Shown piece by piece: positions 17,001-26,300 of a DNA stretch of 64,000 nucleotides. The notes beneath the pieces were generated by a model that had not been told where the DNA came from, ran no database searches, and saw nothing but the letters and a program-made list of their open reading frames with translations. The DNA is taken from contig JACKAE010000002.1 in the NCBI GenBank assembly GCA_020635205.1, positions 434,001 to 498,000 on the forward strand. Direction: 5' to 3'. This DNA is from Ignavibacteria bacterium (GTDB lineage Bacteria; Bacteroidota; Ignavibacteria; OLB7). A program made the translations under genes and the position numbers. How positions within the stretch are numbered: the stretch's first letter is position 1; each line of letters opens with the position of its first letter.

Positions 17001-17987
17001 ATGAAATTTTTCTACGCAACTGCTCTTTTCTTGTGCGGAATCGTGCTCGCCCAGGCTCAGAGTCTGGACGGAACACTTCTGATTAACGGAACCTCTCGTA
17101 ACTATTCTATCTACGTTCCTTCAGGCTACGATGCTGCCAAAGCAAATCCGTTGATGTTAGGACTTCACCCGTTCAATCCACTTCGTTGGAACGCTAAATC
17201 TTGGCGAGATACTCTTATTGCGTTCGCCGAAACCAATGGTTTGATTCTTGTATGTCCAGATGGTGGAACAGATGGGAATGTCTTAAGTGAGCAGGCCGAT
17301 ACGCTTCTAACTACTGCGCTACTCGACTCCGCTGAATCGTGGTACAATGTTGATCGTGGGCGGGAGTATGTAATTGGATTTTCTATTGGGGGACGTACCA
17401 CTTACCTGTACGGAGTGACCAACAGTTGGCGTTTCGGCGGTTACATCCCAATTGGTGCTGCGATTAACGGACGTGCCGATATTCAAGGAGTTATGGATAA
17501 GGCCGAAGGGAAAGCCTTCTACGTTATCAACGGAACCAACGACGACCCTCAGGTGCGATATTACCCAGCCCTTGAGCTACTTGAGGAGAATAACGCAATT
17601 CTTTTTGCCCACCCACTAAGTGGTGTTGGCCACACAATCGACTTCAAGAACCGAAACGAAATCCTAACGGGAGCATATCAGTGGATCGACTCGGTGAATC
17701 AGGCTTCTACCTCATCGGTACAAGATGAAGTTGGAGAAAATAAACTGGAGTTTCTACCGAATCCGTTTCGTGCTGACCAGGTAACGCGACTTCACTGGAA
17801 GGGGAGCGACCAGTTGAAAGCAGTTCGTATCGTAGACGTTACGGGAAGAATTGCTGCAACGGTAAAGTTCGAGATGGTCGACGATTCAACGGCACTTCTT
17901 CCACCCGTAGAACTTGCGCGGGGTGTATATTTGTTAGAAGCTGAAGGGACCAGCAGCCGCAGAGTGCTCCGGTTGCTGGTTCAGTAG
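17001..17987 (+). CDS. Secreted alpha/beta hydrolase (PHB depolymerase/feruloyl esterase-like) with T9SS sorting domain
   Basis: A 328-residue exported esterase-like protein. A signal peptide covers about residues 1-19 (cleavage after AQAQ). The hydrolase core carries the nucleophile S128 in GFSIGG, a probable acid at D181/D182 in NGTNDD and H211 in GVGHTID, matching the LpqC/PHB depolymerase fold. After a Ser-rich linker, residues ~250-328 (LEFLPNPFRADQ to GVYLLEAEG) form a type A T9SS C-terminal sorting domain. It should act outside the cell or on its surface. The substrate is unknown. The next gene starts 24 bases downstream. Confidence 0.85.
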   Translation: MKFFYATALFLCGIVLAQAQSLDGTLLINGTSRNYSIYVPSGYDAAKANPLMLGLHPFNPLRWNAKSWRDTLIAFAETNGLILVCPDGGTDGNVLSEQADTLLTTALLDSAESWYNVDRGREYVIGFSIGGRTTYLYGVTNSWRFGGYIPIGAAINGRADIQGVMDKAEGKAFYVINGTNDDPQVRYYPALELLEENNAILFAHPLSGVGHTIDFKNRNEILTGAYQWIDSVNQASTSSVQDEVGENKLEFLPNPFRADQVTRLHWKGSDQLKAVRIVDVTGRIAATVKFEMVDDSTALLPPVELARGVYLLEAEGTSSRRVLRLLVQ

Positions 17988-18011
17988 AAGATATTGAGAG
18001 AAATTATACAG

Positions 18012-18362
18012 ATGCGCTTCGTCTATATCACTGTTGCTATCATCTTCACAAGTTTTGCAGCGGTCCAGTACAACGATCCCGATGCGGGAGTCTGGATCGC
18101 TGCATATCTTTTTGCTGCACTGGTAACGCTTCCTCCAATTTTTGGAAAACATACTCCGCTTCCGGCTATCGGTCTTGCAATCTATTTGGTTTGGGGGATT
18201 GCTCTCCTCAGCGCGGTTGACGTGAACTGGATTGAAATTGAGGAGGCTCGCGAATCGTTCGGGCTTCTCCTTGCAGCGTTCTGGATGGGAGTGCTTCTCT
18301 ACCTTTGGGTTCGGCGGCGATCTGCCCACTCTCAATCAGAAGAAGCAGACCTCAGTCCATAG
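18012..18362 (+). CDS. Transmembrane 220 family protein
   Basis: The ATG at 18012 yields 116 residues; a TTG at 17994 would add six. Four hydrophobic helices are visible. The early motif AVQYNDPDAGVWIAAY, with QYNDPD after the first helix, is the hallmark of the TMEM220-like family found in many Bacteroidota. The C-terminus is charged (RRRSAHSQSEE). No function is established for the family. It is probably co-transcribed with the upstream hydrolase gene. Confidence 0.78.
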   Translation: MRFVYITVAIIFTSFAAVQYNDPDAGVWIAAYLFAALVTLPPIFGKHTPLPAIGLAIYLVWGIALLSAVDVNWIEIEEARESFGLLLAAFWMGVLLYLWVRRRSAHSQSEEADLSP

Positions 18363-18487
18363 AAGTTCTTATGGCCTTCAAGTAGAGTCAATCCCTTCTA
18401 TCCTTCTACAAATTCTGTCACTAAGACTCTACGTATCTTTCTTGACTGTGAGTGAACAACTTTCTATTCTGTGAACATTTGGGTTTG

Positions 18488-20215
18488 ATGAAAAAGAAAA
18501 CTGACCATCGTTTCATGCTTCGCGCTGTTGGCTTCACTGGAGGGGTTCTGCTCCTTGTTCTTGCCACATTTGCTGCCGACCGACCTCGGGAGGGAGAGAT
18601 GCTTAAGGCTGAGGCTTTAGCCGTTCCTGAAATGTACGTGCAGAAGCGTATGGCAGGGGAGAAGGATGCTCCGAGCGACACCTTGCGAAGGAGAGGACTA
18701 ACTGAAGAGGAAGTTCGGGCTACCTGCTTTAGCTGCCACGAGATCAATGAAGAGGGCTACGTTGGGGAAGATCCTAATCACCCTCTGAACCAGATTCCTC
18801 TTCGAGATAGGAATGTTTGGGAAGTAGAGTTGAACCTTCCTATTGCCTGTGGGATGTGCCACACAGTTGTTGAGCCAACAAGTATCCCGCAGCGAAGGTG
18901 GAGTGATGTGATCGAACACATGCAAGGAATCTTTGAAAAGAGAGAGTGGCCTGTTACCTACGAGGATGACCAGTGGCTCGACATCCTTCACTTTTATGCT
19001 ACTGGGAGCAAAACATTCTCCGATATTCCAGATGATCCTCCACCGTCAGGACTCCGCTTCACAGTTAGTGGGATGGGACGTATTCCTCCGGCGAGCATCT
19101 ATCCGATGGTTGGCAACGTGAATGTGGTCGATCTTGATCAGAATAACCAGCCTGATGTTCTCGCTACTGACTTCTTGCTCGGCTCTCTTGTCTGGATACA
19201 CCGGGTAGATACTGCTTGGGTTGAAGAGACGCTCGCATATACTCCAACGCCAGCCAAAGCAGAGACCTGCGACTATAATGGCGACGGGCATCTCGACATT
19301 CTGCTTGCCTGTATTGGCAATGCGTCGCCAACAGACGACTTAGTTGGAAGTGTGCTGTTGCTGACGAATGATGGTTCGCTCAAATTCAGGGCGGACACAA
19401 TTCTCACTGATGTAGGACGCCTTGCCGATGCTCGCCCTGTTGACTTTGACAACGATGGCGATATGGACGTTGTGGTTGCAGTGTTTGGATTCTTAACCGT
19501 GGGTGAAATTGGATGGCTTGAACAAGACGACGAGGGGAGGTTCGAGTATCATAGCATCATCAAGAAGGCGGGAGGAATTCACGTGATCCCGACAAACTTG
19601 AACGACGATGACCGCATGGATTTTATCGGATTGATTGCGCAGGAACACGAGGAGATTATCGGTTTTGTGAATAAAGGAGATGGAAAGTTCGAACAGCATC
19701 TCATCTACAAAGCGTTCACTCCTGCCTTCGGTTTCTCAGGAATTGAACTGGTTGATTTAGACGAGGATGGTGACCTCGACATCATAGCTACGAATGGGGA
19801 TGCAATTGATCTTCCCGGGGTGATGGTGCTTCCCTATCACGGCATTCAGTGGCTGGAAAACAAAGGTAATCTGGAGTATGAACCACATCCACTTCTCAGC
19901 TATTACGGTGCGTACCGTGCAGTTCCGGGAGATATGGATGGCGATGGCGACCTTGATATCCTCGCCGTCTCCCTCTTCAATCAGTGGGTAAATCCAACTC
20001 GCATGAGTGCAATCTGGTTAGAGAACGACGGAGCACTGAACTTTACCCCACACGGTATTGGAGTAGAGGTCTCCTCGCTTATCAGTGTCGATATTGGTGA
20101 TATGGATATGGATGGTGATCTCGACTTCGTGACTGCTGGAATGCACGTTATGAAGGATCCACATAAGCGGATTGGACGGATCAACCTTTGGACAAACGAA
20201 GGGCCGATGGAATGA
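18488..20215 (+). CDS. Exported di-heme c-type cytochrome / FG-GAP beta-propeller fusion
   Basis: The ATG at 18488 gives 575 residues; 18452 adds twelve residues without signal features. An N-terminal hydrophobic segment (residues 11-30) directs export. Two heme-attachment motifs, CFSCH at 80-84 and CGMCH at 121-125, mark a small cytochrome-like domain. From about residue 180 to the end there are repeated FG-GAP/VCBS units with calcium-binding Asp ladders such as DYNGDGHLD, DFDNDGDMD, DLDEDGDLD, DMDGDGDLD and DMDMDGDLD. This should form an integrin-alpha-like propeller. A periplasmic or surface electron-transfer role is inferred. No T9SS domain is present. Confidence 0.85.
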   Translation: MKKKTDHRFMLRAVGFTGGVLLLVLATFAADRPREGEMLKAEALAVPEMYVQKRMAGEKDAPSDTLRRRGLTEEEVRATCFSCHEINEEGYVGEDPNHPLNQIPLRDRNVWEVELNLPIACGMCHTVVEPTSIPQRRWSDVIEHMQGIFEKREWPVTYEDDQWLDILHFYATGSKTFSDIPDDPPPSGLRFTVSGMGRIPPASIYPMVGNVNVVDLDQNNQPDVLATDFLLGSLVWIHRVDTAWVEETLAYTPTPAKAETCDYNGDGHLDILLACIGNASPTDDLVGSVLLLTNDGSLKFRADTILTDVGRLADARPVDFDNDGDMDVVVAVFGFLTVGEIGWLEQDDEGRFEYHSIIKKAGGIHVIPTNLNDDDRMDFIGLIAQEHEEIIGFVNKGDGKFEQHLIYKAFTPAFGFSGIELVDLDEDGDLDIIATNGDAIDLPGVMVLPYHGIQWLENKGNLEYEPHPLLSYYGAYRAVPGDMDGDGDLDILAVSLFNQWVNPTRMSAIWLENDGALNFTPHGIGVEVSSLISVDIGDMDMDGDLDFVTAGMHVMKDPHKRIGRINLWTNEGPME

Positions 20216-20221
20216 GAGATT

Positions 20222-20320
20222 GTAGAGTATATGAGTGTGGGAGTGTATGAGTTCATAGAGTTATGAGTGTGTAGAGTGTGCCAGAGATGAATCTGATGGT
20301 AGCCGTTGGTCTTCAGCCAG
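20222..20320 (+). repeat. Composite repeat: GAGTGT-rich tract plus GTAG hairpin (copy 2)
   Basis: A tract of GAGTGTGGGAGTGTATGAGT-like words is followed by AGATGAATCTGATGGTAGCC and a TTGGTCTTCAGCCA hairpin (GTAG at 20299-20302). It is the plus-oriented counterpart of 15694-15784 and lies between the convergent cytochrome fusion and polyprenyl synthase genes. Confidence 0.75.
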
Positions 20321-20351
20321 GGTTGCGAGAGTGCTCTTTTATCGTTGCACT

Positions 20352-21356
20352 CTACTTTTCTCTCGCAATTACAAACTCTGCGAAATCGTGGAGTGCCCGT
20401 GTGGCAGGCGAATCGGGGAGTATCGTTAGGGATTCGCGAGCGAGGTCGCGGTAGTGGTGGGCGGTCTTTTCCGCGTAGTTAATTCCCTCGTACTCACCTA
20501 CAAATTCCCGAACTCTGTTCGATGTCTCTGCGATGCCGTTGCCGTTCGTTCCGTTCCGAATCAGACGGATTACCCGCTTTGCATCTCGACGGGAGGAGTT
20601 GTTCAGGGCGTGAATTAGGGGGAGTGTTAGCTTCTTCTCTTGCAAATCGTTCCCAATCGGTTTGCCAATATCATCACCCTTCGAAGTGAAGTCGAAGATG
20701 TCATCCCGAATCTGAAAGGCAATGCCAACCATTTCGCCGTAGCGGTGGAGTCCTTTCTGGATTGCCGGATCATCTGTGGCAGATAGCGCACCAATCTGGC
20801 AGCAGGCAGCAATCAACGAAGCTGTTTTGTCTGAGATAATTCTGAAGTACTCATTCTCCTGAATGTCCAGCTTCCTCGTCTTTCTTGTCTGCATCAACTC
20901 GCCTTGACTCATCCGCTGCACTGTTTGGGATGTCACGTCGAGGAAATCGAACTCCTTGTTTTCGTTTGCCAGACGGAGTCCTTGCGCCAGAAGGTAGTCA
21001 CCGACTAAGACTGCGGTCTTGTTATTCCAGACAGAGTTTACCGATGGGTTTCCCCTCCGTTCATCTGCTTCGTCTACGACATCGTCGTGAACAAGGGTTG
21101 CGGTGTGGAGTAACTCTACCATTGCTGCACCGATAAACGAACGCCGTGAGAGTTCACCGGCTGCTTTAGCGGAGAGGAGCACGAGGAGAGGGCGAACTTG
21201 TTTTCCCTTTTTCTTCAGGATATAGCGTATGGCTGTATCGAGCAACAGGTTATCGGTGCGAAGTGATTCCCGAAAAAACTTTCGGAACTCCTTCAACTCT
21301 CGATCAACTGGTCGAGATATATCACTAAGTCGTATCTGGCGTGTTTCGGTCATCAA
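20352..21356 (-). CDS. Long-chain polyprenyl diphosphate synthase
   Basis: A 334-residue all-helical prenyltransferase that extends farnesyl- or geranylgeranyl diphosphate with isopentenyl diphosphate. The first Asp-rich motif is DDVVD at residues 91-95 followed by RRG, the second is DDIFD at 218-222; GKQVRPLLVL near 52 is the substrate-binding segment. Two residues before the first Asp-rich motif end are small and the region upstream (LLHTATLVH) is typical of octaprenyl/solanesyl synthases. The product is probably the menaquinone side chain used by MqnP. It is the last gene of the rpiB-glyA-tatC-ordered minus-strand group. Confidence 0.92.
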   Translation of the reverse strand: MMTETRQIRLSDISRPVDRELKEFRKFFRESLRTDNLLLDTAIRYILKKKGKQVRPLLVLLSAKAAGELSRRSFIGAAMVELLHTATLVHDDVVDEADERRGNPSVNSVWNNKTAVLVGDYLLAQGLRLANENKEFDFLDVTSQTVQRMSQGELMQTRKTRKLDIQENEYFRIISDKTASLIAACCQIGALSATDDPAIQKGLHRYGEMVGIAFQIRDDIFDFTSKGDDIGKPIGNDLQEKKLTLPLIHALNNSSRRDAKRVIRLIRNGTNGNGIAETSNRVREFVGEYEGINYAEKTAHHYRDLARESLTILPDSPATRALHDFAEFVIAREK

Positions 21357-21447
21357 TTCCTACGTGCTGACTGAATCTGAATTGGCTCTTTTACATATTC
21401 GTGAGCCTTCTACACTATCTCATTCCACGGATTCTCTGCTCGGTTTC

Positions 21448-22344
21448 TCACTCTTCCTTCTCATCACTGTCACTTTCACCAAATGCTTCGTCGAGAGCTC
21501 TTTTCCTTTGCCGTGTTGCAATGCGGGATACGAGAATACTGAGTTCGTAGAGAAGATAGAGAGGAACAGCCATCATAATCTGGTTTACTGGGTCGGGAGT
21601 AGGTGTGACAATGGCGGCAACAATCAGCAGAACGATGATGGAGTGGCGTCGGTAGGTCTTCATGAATTCTGGAGTCAGAATCCCAATGCGGGAGAGCGAC
21701 CAGCTAAGAACAGGCATCTCGAAGACTGCTCCAGTGGCAAGGATTAGTCCGAGAACGAAGCTGAAGTATGCTTCAATGGTAAAATCATTCCTAATCTGTT
21801 TAGCAACTTGGAATCCTTGAGCAAACTCCAGCATACCGGGGATCATCGTAAAGTATGCGAAAGCGACACCAGCCAGAAAACAGAAGATAGTAGCGACAAC
21901 CAGTCCCCCCACATACTTCTGTTCCTTCTGATATAAGCCCGGTTTGATAAATGCCCAGAACTGCCAGAGAATAAAAGGAATTGCAATGATGAGGCCGGCC
22001 AACAAACAGACTTGAATTGTCAACGTTACCTGTCCGAACATCACGAGGTTCTGAAACTCGATTGGAGGGTTTGATTGGTTAGCAGGAGAGAGAAGGAACT
22101 GCCAGATCTCTTCGTAGAACACTCCGCAGGCGATGCCACTAACCGCTAAGGCGATCAGTGACTTGATGATGCGCCAACGCAATTCTTCCAAGTGATCGAA
22201 GAATCCCATCTCTCCCTTCGCTTCCTCTCGGAGAGTGCTCCTGTCTTTACCCGATTCGATTCCACCAACTGAACCATCCCCACCACCATTGATGGGATTG
22301 TGTTGGTCATCTCGATTCATCTCTTCGTTTCGGACAGTTGCCAT
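21448..22344 (-). CDS. tatC: Sec-independent protein translocase TatC
   Basis: A 298-residue polytopic inner-membrane protein with six helices that recognises twin-arginine signal peptides. The family N-terminus is seen as FFDHLEELRWRIIKSL after an unusual 45-residue hydrophilic, Gly/Ser-rich extension; a later start at the Met just before GFFDHLEEL is possible. The first periplasmic loop and QPGLYQKEQKYV-like cytoplasmic motif (here KPGLYQKEQKYV) are conserved, as is RRHSIIVLLIVAAIVTPTPDP. No tatA/tatB is in the window. The gene follows glyA by 39 bases, so the two are likely in one transcript. Molybdoenzymes served by moaD/moaE would be natural Tat clients. Confidence 0.93.
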   Translation of the reverse strand: MATVRNEEMNRDDQHNPINGGGDGSVGGIESGKDRSTLREEAKGEMGFFDHLEELRWRIIKSLIALAVSGIACGVFYEEIWQFLLSPANQSNPPIEFQNLVMFGQVTLTIQVCLLAGLIIAIPFILWQFWAFIKPGLYQKEQKYVGGLVVATIFCFLAGVAFAYFTMIPGMLEFAQGFQVAKQIRNDFTIEAYFSFVLGLILATGAVFEMPVLSWSLSRIGILTPEFMKTYRRHSIIVLLIVAAIVTPTPDPVNQIMMAVPLYLLYELSILVSRIATRQRKRALDEAFGESDSDEKEE

Positions 22345-22383
22345 TCCTTCTATTTCCTCAATCTCTTCAATAGAGTTAATACC

Positions 22384-23727
22384 TTACGCTGTGATTCCTT
22401 CGGGGAGTGTAGGGCGTTCACTGACACTTTCCTGAAGCTCAGGATAGAGTGGAAATCCTCCACAGAACTCACCCACTTCTCCCTGCACGCTCTTTAGCAA
22501 CTCTTCGTTCTTATGGTCCTTCAACACGCGATCAATAAACCCTGCAATCTCCTTCATCTCACCCTCTTTCATCCCACGACTTGTCATTGCGGCGGTTCCA
22601 AGGCGAATGCCAGAGGTAATCAACGGAGATTTGTCGTCGAACGGAACTGCATTCTTGTTGCAGGTAATGCCTGCTTCGTCGAGCGCGTTTTCGGCAGCTT
22701 TGCCAGTTAGGCCTTTGTTCCGCAGGTCGATCAGCATCAAGTGATTGTCTGTGCCACCCGAGATAATGTTGTAGTCCCGATTCACCATCTCTTCAGCCAG
22801 TGCCTTTGAGTTGCGGATTACTTGCTCGGTATAGAGACCAAACTCATCGGTCAACGCCTCGCCGAACGCCACAGCTTTTGCGGCGATTACGTGCATCAGT
22901 GGTCCACCCTGAATACCGGGCATCACCCAACTGTCGATAATCTCCGACATCATCTTCACTCGACCAGATTTCGGAGCGACAACGCCGAATGGGTTTTCAA
23001 AATCTTTGCCGAGCAGAATCATCCCGGCACGAGGTCCGCGAAGTGTTTTATGTGTTGTGGAGGTGACCACGTGGCAGTGCTCGATTGGTGAGTCGAGCTT
23101 CCCCTTCGCAATCAAGCCAGCCGGGTGCGCAATGTCAGCCATCAGAAATGCGCCAACTTCGCGGGCAATCTCTCCGAAGGTTGCGTAGTCGATATTTCGA
23201 CTGTAAGCTGAAGCTCCGACCGTAATCATCTTCGGTTTGTGTTCGCGAGCTTTTGCTCGAACGTCGTCGTAGTCGATCCGTCCCGTCTCTGGATCAACTC
23301 CGTATGAGACGAAGTTGTAGAACTTTCCAGAGAAGTTGACTGGAGAGCCGTGGGTTAAATGTCCGCCGTGCGAGAGATCCATCCCGAGGACTTTGTCGCC
23401 ATGCTGAAGAAAAGAGAAGTAGACTGCCATGTTCGCGCTCGAACCGGAGTGGGGTTGCACGTTTGCATACTCTGCGCCGAAGAGCTTCTTCAGGCGTTCG
23501 ATGGCGATTGTTTCTGCCACGTCCACCCACTCGCAGCCACCATAGTAGCGACGGCCGGGATAACCTTCGGCATACTTATTTGTCAGCACAGAGCCTTGCG
23601 CATCGAGGACGGCACGGCTGACGAAGTTTTCACTGGCGATCAGTTCGATCTTGTCGTTCTGCCGATAGAGTTCTCCTGCAATTGCGCGAAAAACTTCTGG
23701 GTCCTGATTCTTGACGTGGTCGTACAT
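22384..23727 (-). CDS. glyA: Serine hydroxymethyltransferase
   Basis: A 447-residue PLP enzyme that interconverts serine and glycine with tetrahydrofolate. The PLP lysine is K227 in STTHKTLRGPR; ELIASENFVSRAV near residue 28 and YAEGYPGRRYYGG near 52 are family signatures. Residues ~240-270 hold an insertion (FGVVAPKSGRVKMMSEII) relative to the E. coli enzyme, as found in Bacteroidota and relatives. It produces 5,10-methylene-THF for one-carbon metabolism. The upstream gene is rpiB, 161 bases away, and tatC follows closely. Confidence 0.96.
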   Translation of the reverse strand: MYDHVKNQDPEVFRAIAGELYRQNDKIELIASENFVSRAVLDAQGSVLTNKYAEGYPGRRYYGGCEWVDVAETIAIERLKKLFGAEYANVQPHSGSSANMAVYFSFLQHGDKVLGMDLSHGGHLTHGSPVNFSGKFYNFVSYGVDPETGRIDYDDVRAKAREHKPKMITVGASAYSRNIDYATFGEIAREVGAFLMADIAHPAGLIAKGKLDSPIEHCHVVTSTTHKTLRGPRAGMILLGKDFENPFGVVAPKSGRVKMMSEIIDSWVMPGIQGGPLMHVIAAKAVAFGEALTDEFGLYTEQVIRNSKALAEEMVNRDYNIISGGTDNHLMLIDLRNKGLTGKAAENALDEAGITCNKNAVPFDDKSPLITSGIRLGTAAMTSRGMKEGEMKEIAGFIDRVLKDHKNEELLKSVQGEVGEFCGGFPLYPELQESVSERPTLPEGITA

Positions 23728-23788
23728 AGCTTCTTCTGCTTTCGTTTATCTGCTGAACTAACTATTGTTATTCTCAGTCTTTGCATTG

Positions 23789-23876
23789 GTAGGCACAGCT
23801 CTTCAGCCTGCGCCGAGATTTTATCGAGAACGTCCTAAAGATTCCTCTGCAACTGGTTTGCGCCTTTACGTGACTC
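23789..23876 (+). repeat. REP-like GTAG hairpin and CTTTGCG-type remnant
   Basis: GTAG at 23789-23792 is followed by GCACAGCTCTTCAGCCTGCG, a hairpin-forming unit like those at 34196 and 40076. About 45 bases later TTTGCGCCTTTACGTGA (about 23859-23875) resembles the right boundary of the GxxExxY cassette. Both lie in the rpiB-glyA spacer. Confidence 0.55.
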
Positions 23877-23887
23877 CCTTCGAGCAA

Positions 23888-24337
23888 CTACAACCCCGAC
23901 ACCTCATGAATCTTCTCCACTCTACGCCGATGCCGTTCCTGATCTGATGTTGGCGTATTCAAGAAGGTGTCAATGATCTCTGGCACGAGTTCCCACTCCA
24001 CGAGACGTTGACCAAGTGTGAGGACGTTCGCGTCATTATGTTCCCGAGCGAGAGTTGCCATTTCAGGGTTGAGACAATTTGCTGCTCGCACTCCCTTGAA
24101 CTTGTCAGCGACAATGGAGACGCCAATACCGGAACCGCAGACAATAACGCCCCACCGAGCATCTCCGCTGGAGACAGCTTTGGCGGCTCGTGCCGCATAG
24201 TCTGGATAGTCGGCTGACTCCGTCGACTCAACACCAAAATCGGTCACATCATATCCCTTTTCGCGGAGATATGCCACGATTTTCGTTTTGTACTCGTAGC
24301 CAGCATGGTCGGCGGCCACAGCAATTCGTTCGCTCAT
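23888..24337 (-). CDS. rpiB: Ribose-5-phosphate isomerase B
   Basis: The ATG at 24337 gives 149 residues beginning MSERIAVAADHAGYE, the standard start; 24364 adds nine unrelated residues. The RpiB/LacA/LacB signature is complete: D10-H11-A-G, DYPDYA near 43, the catalytic C67 in VIVCGSGIG and H-containing LAREHNDANVLTLG. It interconverts ribose 5-phosphate and ribulose 5-phosphate in the pentose phosphate pathway. The following gene is glyA; the pairing has no direct metabolic logic beyond precursor supply. Confidence 0.93.
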   Translation of the reverse strand: MSERIAVAADHAGYEYKTKIVAYLREKGYDVTDFGVESTESADYPDYAARAAKAVSSGDARWGVIVCGSGIGVSIVADKFKGVRAANCLNPEMATLAREHNDANVLTLGQRLVEWELVPEIIDTFLNTPTSDQERHRRRVEKIHEVSGL

Positions 24338-24568
24338 TGTTCTAAGATCAAGAAATTGATTCAACAGTAGCCACCAAATATACGGAAGTTTAGTGCCGGG
24401 GTAGGGGGGAGAGAACGTTGCGAAGAAGTGTGAAGTTGAAAGTGAAAAGTTTTGATCCGTGGGATATCCTCAGCAGATGTTGAAGGCATGCCTCAATCAC
24501 CAGCTCTATGCAGAATAGAGAAATGTTGCGGAGAGACATCCCACCGTGGAGCAACTTCCTGATAAAAA

Positions 24569-26230
24569 TTACTCTCTCTTATAGACCCAAAATCCCGGCC
24601 TCTCCATCACTACGTGATAGTTTTCTTCTAATAATCGTGCTGTCTCGGGTATTCGGTTGAAGAGTTCTGTGGATGTTTCGTTTGTGCCAGTGATGATTGC
24701 CATGCGGTCGCTTCGTTGCAGGATGATGAAGCGGGGTTTTGTCTCTGTGAGATAGGAGATTGTTGAGTCGATCCAAGCCTTTGGGGAGAATGGGGCAATC
24801 AGGAAGCCGGAGTGGAAAATTGGGAAGTCGGGGACGTAGTTGCACTCTAAGTAGAGGAGACCTGCCACGCCAGAACTGATGAAGAGCTTATCGTTTGGCT
24901 GACGTTGTGCGGAGATAAATGCACCGATCTTCTGCAAGTCTTCCATTGTCCAGTCATCCTCGCTTCGGGTGTGGGCATAGTAGGCGTCGAATGCTTCCGG
25001 ACCTTTTGCAAGGAGCAAAACTGCTGGGCGGAGGTGGAAGACGTAGCGGGTGAGTGGGCTAAACCCGAGCAGCAGAACAAACGCAAGTCCGAATCCGACC
25101 CAACGGAACTTATCGCGAGGCTTGCTGAAGAGTCGACGACCGATTTGAAGTAATCCGAAGCTGCCGAGGATTGCGCCAACAAAGAAGAGGCGGCTCAGGT
25201 GGTAGTGGAGCCACTTTGCTTCGACTGCGATGGTGAAGAGAAGCAGGAGAAAGAGAATTGTGGATGTTCTCAGAAGGAGTTGAGATTGATCGGAGTCTTC
25301 ACTCGCCATTTCCTCTCTCATTCCTCGATCCTTTCTACTAAATCCAATGCCAATGGCTACCATCGTCCCGATCAACATCGTCAACGAGTACTCATCAGAG
25401 AGCAAGTGGGGTAGCTCGGTTAGCATCTCTCTAATCAAATCTCCCTTCGACCCGAACTGAATGCCGGTGTAGCCGCTAAGAAATTCCTGCATCTGAAGGA
25501 AGCCACTCCACGCATTGAAGGCAAAGAGGTAGAGGAAGAAGAGAGCAACGATTGTTCCAAAGCCGATTCCCATCATTGTGTAGCGTCCGAAGCGGTCTTT
25601 CCACGAACCAGAGTAGAGGAGGAGATCGGCAAGGAAAAAACCGGCCAACGTAATCCCAAACGTGAATTTGAAGAGTGTGGCAACACCGCAGAGCATGCCG
25701 ATGCCGAAAAATCCCCAACCAGTTCTCCTGAAGAGAAAGAGAGATATAGCCGGCAAGGTGAGGAGTCCGAGAAAACTTTCTACTTGTGCTGTGTTTGCGA
25801 AGTTTAATCCGAGGTAGAGGATTGGGTAGAGGAGCAGGGCAGTTGCCCCCCAGACCTCACTTCCTGAAGCTCGACGGATGAGTTGGGCGAGGAAAAAGCA
25901 GGTGAGAAGTTGAAGGAAAATATCAAGTATTCGGATGGAAATTGGATTGTCGCCAAAGATTGCGATAGCTACTGCATTCAGGTAGTAGATCATCGGGGGC
26001 TTTACATCCACAATGTCACGGTAGTGAACTGCACCTTGGTGGATAATCTTTTCGCCAGCAACGAAGAAGAGACCATTATCCGGGCCGAGTGGGAAGCTGA
26101 GTGAGGGGAGGAGGAGAAGAATTGCGGTGCACCAGAGGAGGCCCCAGCCGAGAGGGGAGAGAGCAGGGTTACTACCACGTTGTTCGCTCAGCATTAGGAG
26201 AGCACGTACATTGTTAGCCATGAGTTGCAC
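24569..26230 (-). CDS. GT39/ArnT-like membrane glycosyltransferase (paralogue A)
   Basis: A 553-residue integral membrane protein with about eleven helices. The first external loop carries the family-type acidic motif (PDNGLFFVAGEKI, then YRDIVDVKPPMIYYLNAV), where GT39/GT83 enzymes place their catalytic Asp and use polyprenyl-phosphate sugar donors. The C-terminal ~130 residues form a soluble domain ending in ERPGFWVYKRE. It is about half identical by eye to the next gene and aligned over its full length, so the two are a tandem duplication. The substrate is unknown; cell-surface glycan or glycoprotein decoration is likely. Start among several Met codons is uncertain. Confidence 0.75.
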   Translation of the reverse strand: MQLMANNVRALLMLSEQRGSNPALSPLGWGLLWCTAILLLLPSLSFPLGPDNGLFFVAGEKIIHQGAVHYRDIVDVKPPMIYYLNAVAIAIFGDNPISIRILDIFLQLLTCFFLAQLIRRASGSEVWGATALLLYPILYLGLNFANTAQVESFLGLLTLPAISLFLFRRTGWGFFGIGMLCGVATLFKFTFGITLAGFFLADLLLYSGSWKDRFGRYTMMGIGFGTIVALFFLYLFAFNAWSGFLQMQEFLSGYTGIQFGSKGDLIREMLTELPHLLSDEYSLTMLIGTMVAIGIGFSRKDRGMREEMASEDSDQSQLLLRTSTILFLLLLFTIAVEAKWLHYHLSRLFFVGAILGSFGLLQIGRRLFSKPRDKFRWVGFGLAFVLLLGFSPLTRYVFHLRPAVLLLAKGPEAFDAYYAHTRSEDDWTMEDLQKIGAFISAQRQPNDKLFISSGVAGLLYLECNYVPDFPIFHSGFLIAPFSPKAWIDSTISYLTETKPRFIILQRSDRMAIITGTNETSTELFNRIPETARLLEENYHVVMERPGFWVYKRE

Positions 26231-26270
26231 GGTTTATTGAGCAGATGATCTCTCTTTATCTGTCGTGATA

Positions 26271-26290
26271 TTTACCACCAAGGTCACCAA
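26271..26290 (+). repeat. ACCACCAAGG short-period repeat fragment
   Basis: ACCACCAAGGTCACCAAGAA is a short run of CACCAAG-type units. It belongs with the longer ACCACCAAGAACACAAAGAA stretch near 38191-38222. It lies directly before the MITE-like element. Confidence 0.4.
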
Positions 26291-26300
26291 GAAAGCTCTA

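Noticed and set aside
21229..21747. 172-codon plus-strand frame at the tatC/polyprenyl synthase junction
   Set aside because: It is antisense to two recognised genes and the spacer between them.
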